From the NCBI RefSeq assembly GCF_009811555.1, contig NZ_BLIN01000005.1:372001-436000 (forward strand): 64,000 bases of DNA, read 5' to 3'. The translations under genes were made by a program, and so were the position numbers. Of this stretch, positions 62,555-64,000 are shown piece by piece. The first letter of the stretch is position 1. Each line of letters starts with the position of its first letter. The stretch is from Streptomyces caniferus. GTDB lineage: Bacteria > Actinomycetota > Actinomycetes > Streptomycetales > Streptomycetaceae. Below the pieces are notes generated by a model. That model saw only the letters and a list, made by a program, of their open reading frames with translations. It did no database searches and was not told the origin of the DNA.

Positions 62555-63015
62555 CCGATCTCCTCTTCGAGCTCTCCTTCTGGCTGGCCGCACCCGTCTG
62601 GCTACTCATGATCTTCGCCCCCGCGTGGGGCCCGACCGCCCGCATCGCCGGGTCACCGGTGACCGTGGTGCCCGTACTGCTCATCTATCTCGCGCTCGCT
62701 GTCCCGGTGTTCCCCGAACTCTGGACCGCGGTCAGCAGCCCGGACCTCGGCACCTTCCGCGAGCTGACGGCACTCGCGGACGGCGCGGGAGCCATCTGGT
62801 CGCAGGTCATCGCCTGGGATCTCCTCATCGGGCAGTGGATGTACCGGGAGGCCAGACGGCTCAGGATCCCCGCCCTGCTGATGGGGCCCCTGCTCGTCTT
62901 CACGATCCTGCTGTCGCCCTTCGGGCTGCTGGCGTTCCTGGGGCTGCGGACGGCATGGATACGGCGTGCGACCCGCGACGACCTCGCGGTCGCCGCGTCC
63001 CACGGAGTCACGTAG
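62551..63015 (+). CDS. ABA4-like (DUF4281) membrane protein
   Basis: This 154-residue protein has about four membrane helices. The LLFELSFWLAAPVWLLMIFAP start, the WDLLIGQWMYREARR segment and LSPFGLLAFLGLR match the ABA4-like family, named after a plant protein of neoxanthin synthesis. Bacterial function is not known. It overlaps the preceding gene (ATGA), so the two are co-expressed under the MerR promoter. Confidence 0.8.
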   Translation: MTDLLFELSFWLAAPVWLLMIFAPAWGPTARIAGSPVTVVPVLLIYLALAVPVFPELWTAVSSPDLGTFRELTALADGAGAIWSQVIAWDLLIGQWMYREARRLRIPALLMGPLLVFTILLSPFGLLAFLGLRTAWIRRATRDDLAVAASHGVT

Positions 63016-63943
63016 GCCGAGCACGGCCCCGCCTCGCCCGCCGCAGACGGCTGATCAGCAGCTCGAGCCCACGTTTGACCCCGGAAACGGGTAGTGCGGG
63101 TAGTGACCTCAACCTGGTTGCATGCAGCGGGAGTTGAGCCAGAGGAGGTGAGGCATCCATGTGGAGAGGCTCCTGGTAGACGGGTGATCGTCGAGATCAG
63201 CTGTCCAGCCAGGAGCCTCACGGTCTACCGGTACGTGACCGAGGCTCCTTGGCCGACCAGTCGGTGAAACTCGTCGTCCTGGACTCGGGGCCGGGTGACG
63301 ACATCCTCGGAACCCATGCGCCGGCGCAGTTCGGTCTCGTCCCCCGTCTCGCAGCAGTGGCGGGCGAGGTCCCGCATGCCCAGTTCGCGGCACGCATACC
63401 CTTGGGAACGTCTCAGCAGCCCGTCAGCCGCAGTGTCCGGTTGACCACCGGGGACGCCTCCGACGCAGCACACAGCTCGCGGCGGGCTCACCCGCCAGCA
63501 CCAGTGCCTGCGCACCGTTGTTTCCAACGGCGATCACGCCGCCAGATCATCCACCGCGCAGGTCCGGTCGCAGCCGTCTGGAGTGGTGGCGTCTCCGCCA
63601 GGACACCGGTCTCCCCCACCATGCAGCCAACGAGGAGACGGGGACGACGACCAAAGGCCCGCCCATCAGCTCCACCCGAACAATAGAGATGTGGGACGCA
63701 TCGGCTGCAGCAGACGAAGGGATGCTCATTCCGTCAGCGTGCTCGCGACCAGACAACCCCGCGGGGGACGATAACGCCCATCTGGACCTGCCCCGGGCGG
63801 ACAGCGACCACCGGCGAGTGCTGGCGGTGCTGAGATTCCCGGAAGGAAACGGCTGACCCCGGGCGCTCGCCGGAGGCCGGCCGACGCCGGGGCGGCGAAA
63901 AGTTTGGTGCGCGGGGCCGACGGAACCGGGTAATGTCATTGTC
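63016..63943. other. Long stretch without a confident gene, with an inverted repeat
   Basis: An inverted repeat GAGGCTCCTGG (63166-63176) / CCAGGAGCCTC (63209-63219) is present, and a related GAGGCTCCTTGG occurs near 63241. An open minus-strand frame (63225-63527) has GC-rich third positions but no recognisable domain. Such repeats can mark the ends of a small mobile or decayed element. No transposase was recognised here. Confidence 0.4.
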
Positions 63944-63973
63944 ATGTTCTTCCAGACGCCGATTTACGAGTGA
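63944..63973 (+). CDS. Possible nine-residue leader peptide
   Basis: ATG 63944 opens the short frame MFFQTPIYE and a stop, preceded by a TAATGT -10-like hexamer. Any gene it would lead into lies beyond the window edge, so the role as leader is only a suggestion. Confidence 0.2.
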   Translation: MFFQTPIYE

Positions 63974-64000
63974 GAGCCTGATGGGCCCGTGCTGACGTCC

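Noticed and set aside
1..64000. tRNA or rRNA genes
   Set aside because: No cloverleaf with a T-loop TTCRANY block or rRNA-like conserved sequence was recognised in the window.

Overview
The window is very GC-rich, uses many GTG starts and GC-rich third codon positions, and carries families typical of Streptomyces and close relatives: KdpD/KdpB paralogues, WXG100-like cassettes, a Ser/Thr kinase with a beta-propeller, XRE/MmyB, TetR, MerR and YtrA-type GntR regulators, and a bL37-like micro-protein. The density of broken genes and transposase fragments suggests a plastic region, such as a chromosome arm or a large plasmid. That placement is inference.

Left and centre (about 1-37 kb) form an ion and potassium homeostasis island. 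It holds a KimA-like APC permease (1114-3000), a first KdpD kinase (5158-7689), an APC permease with a cytosolic tail (13405-15375), a CPA1 Na+/H+ antiporter (16259-17824), a second KdpD with an orphan kdpF-like gene (17999-21033, minus strand), a universal stress protein, and the operon kdpF-A-B-C-(E)-D (22344-30124). A two-helix protein with TrkA-N-like nucleotide-binding domains (30168-32120) and a second, stand-alone KdpB (34990-37167) complete it. The transport subunits of the operon look intact. kdpE appears dead: the start codon reads AGG, the phospho-acceptor Asp52 is Gly, and an internal deletion plus frameshift removes half of the DNA-binding domain. The window therefore has three complete KdpD kinases and no intact cognate regulator.

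Two homologous cassettes sit inside this island (7746-10569 and 32278-34357). Each pairs a small helical WXG100-like protein with a larger WXG-type protein of about 360 residues, followed by a cassette-specific third gene. A secreted four-cysteine protein with an overlapping two-helix membrane protein (3510-4228) could be an antagonism/immunity pair.

The right half (37.5-63 kb) is a run of small regulator-plus-enzyme modules: YtrA-type GntR with a DUF1648-like membrane protein, TetR with an NmrA-like oxidoreductase, TetR with a zinc-less MDR oxidoreductase, SDR with XRE/MmyB, MarR with an HSL-type esterase, and MerR with a membrane protein and an ABA4-like protein. Several have clear palindromic operators. 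Embedded are a STAND (NB-ARC-like) ATPase with ten exact 126-bp TPR units, apparently cut off at its 3' end, and a Ser/Thr kinase with an extracellular PQQ-type propeller.

Decayed DNA is scattered throughout: Tn3 (4.3 kb), IS5-type (34.7 and 58.9 kb) and IS481-type (44.2 kb) transposase remnants, plus fragments of an alpha/beta hydrolase, an enoyl-CoA hydratase, an amidohydrolase and a possible Fe(II)/2OG dioxygenase. No tRNA, rRNA or CRISPR array was recognised.
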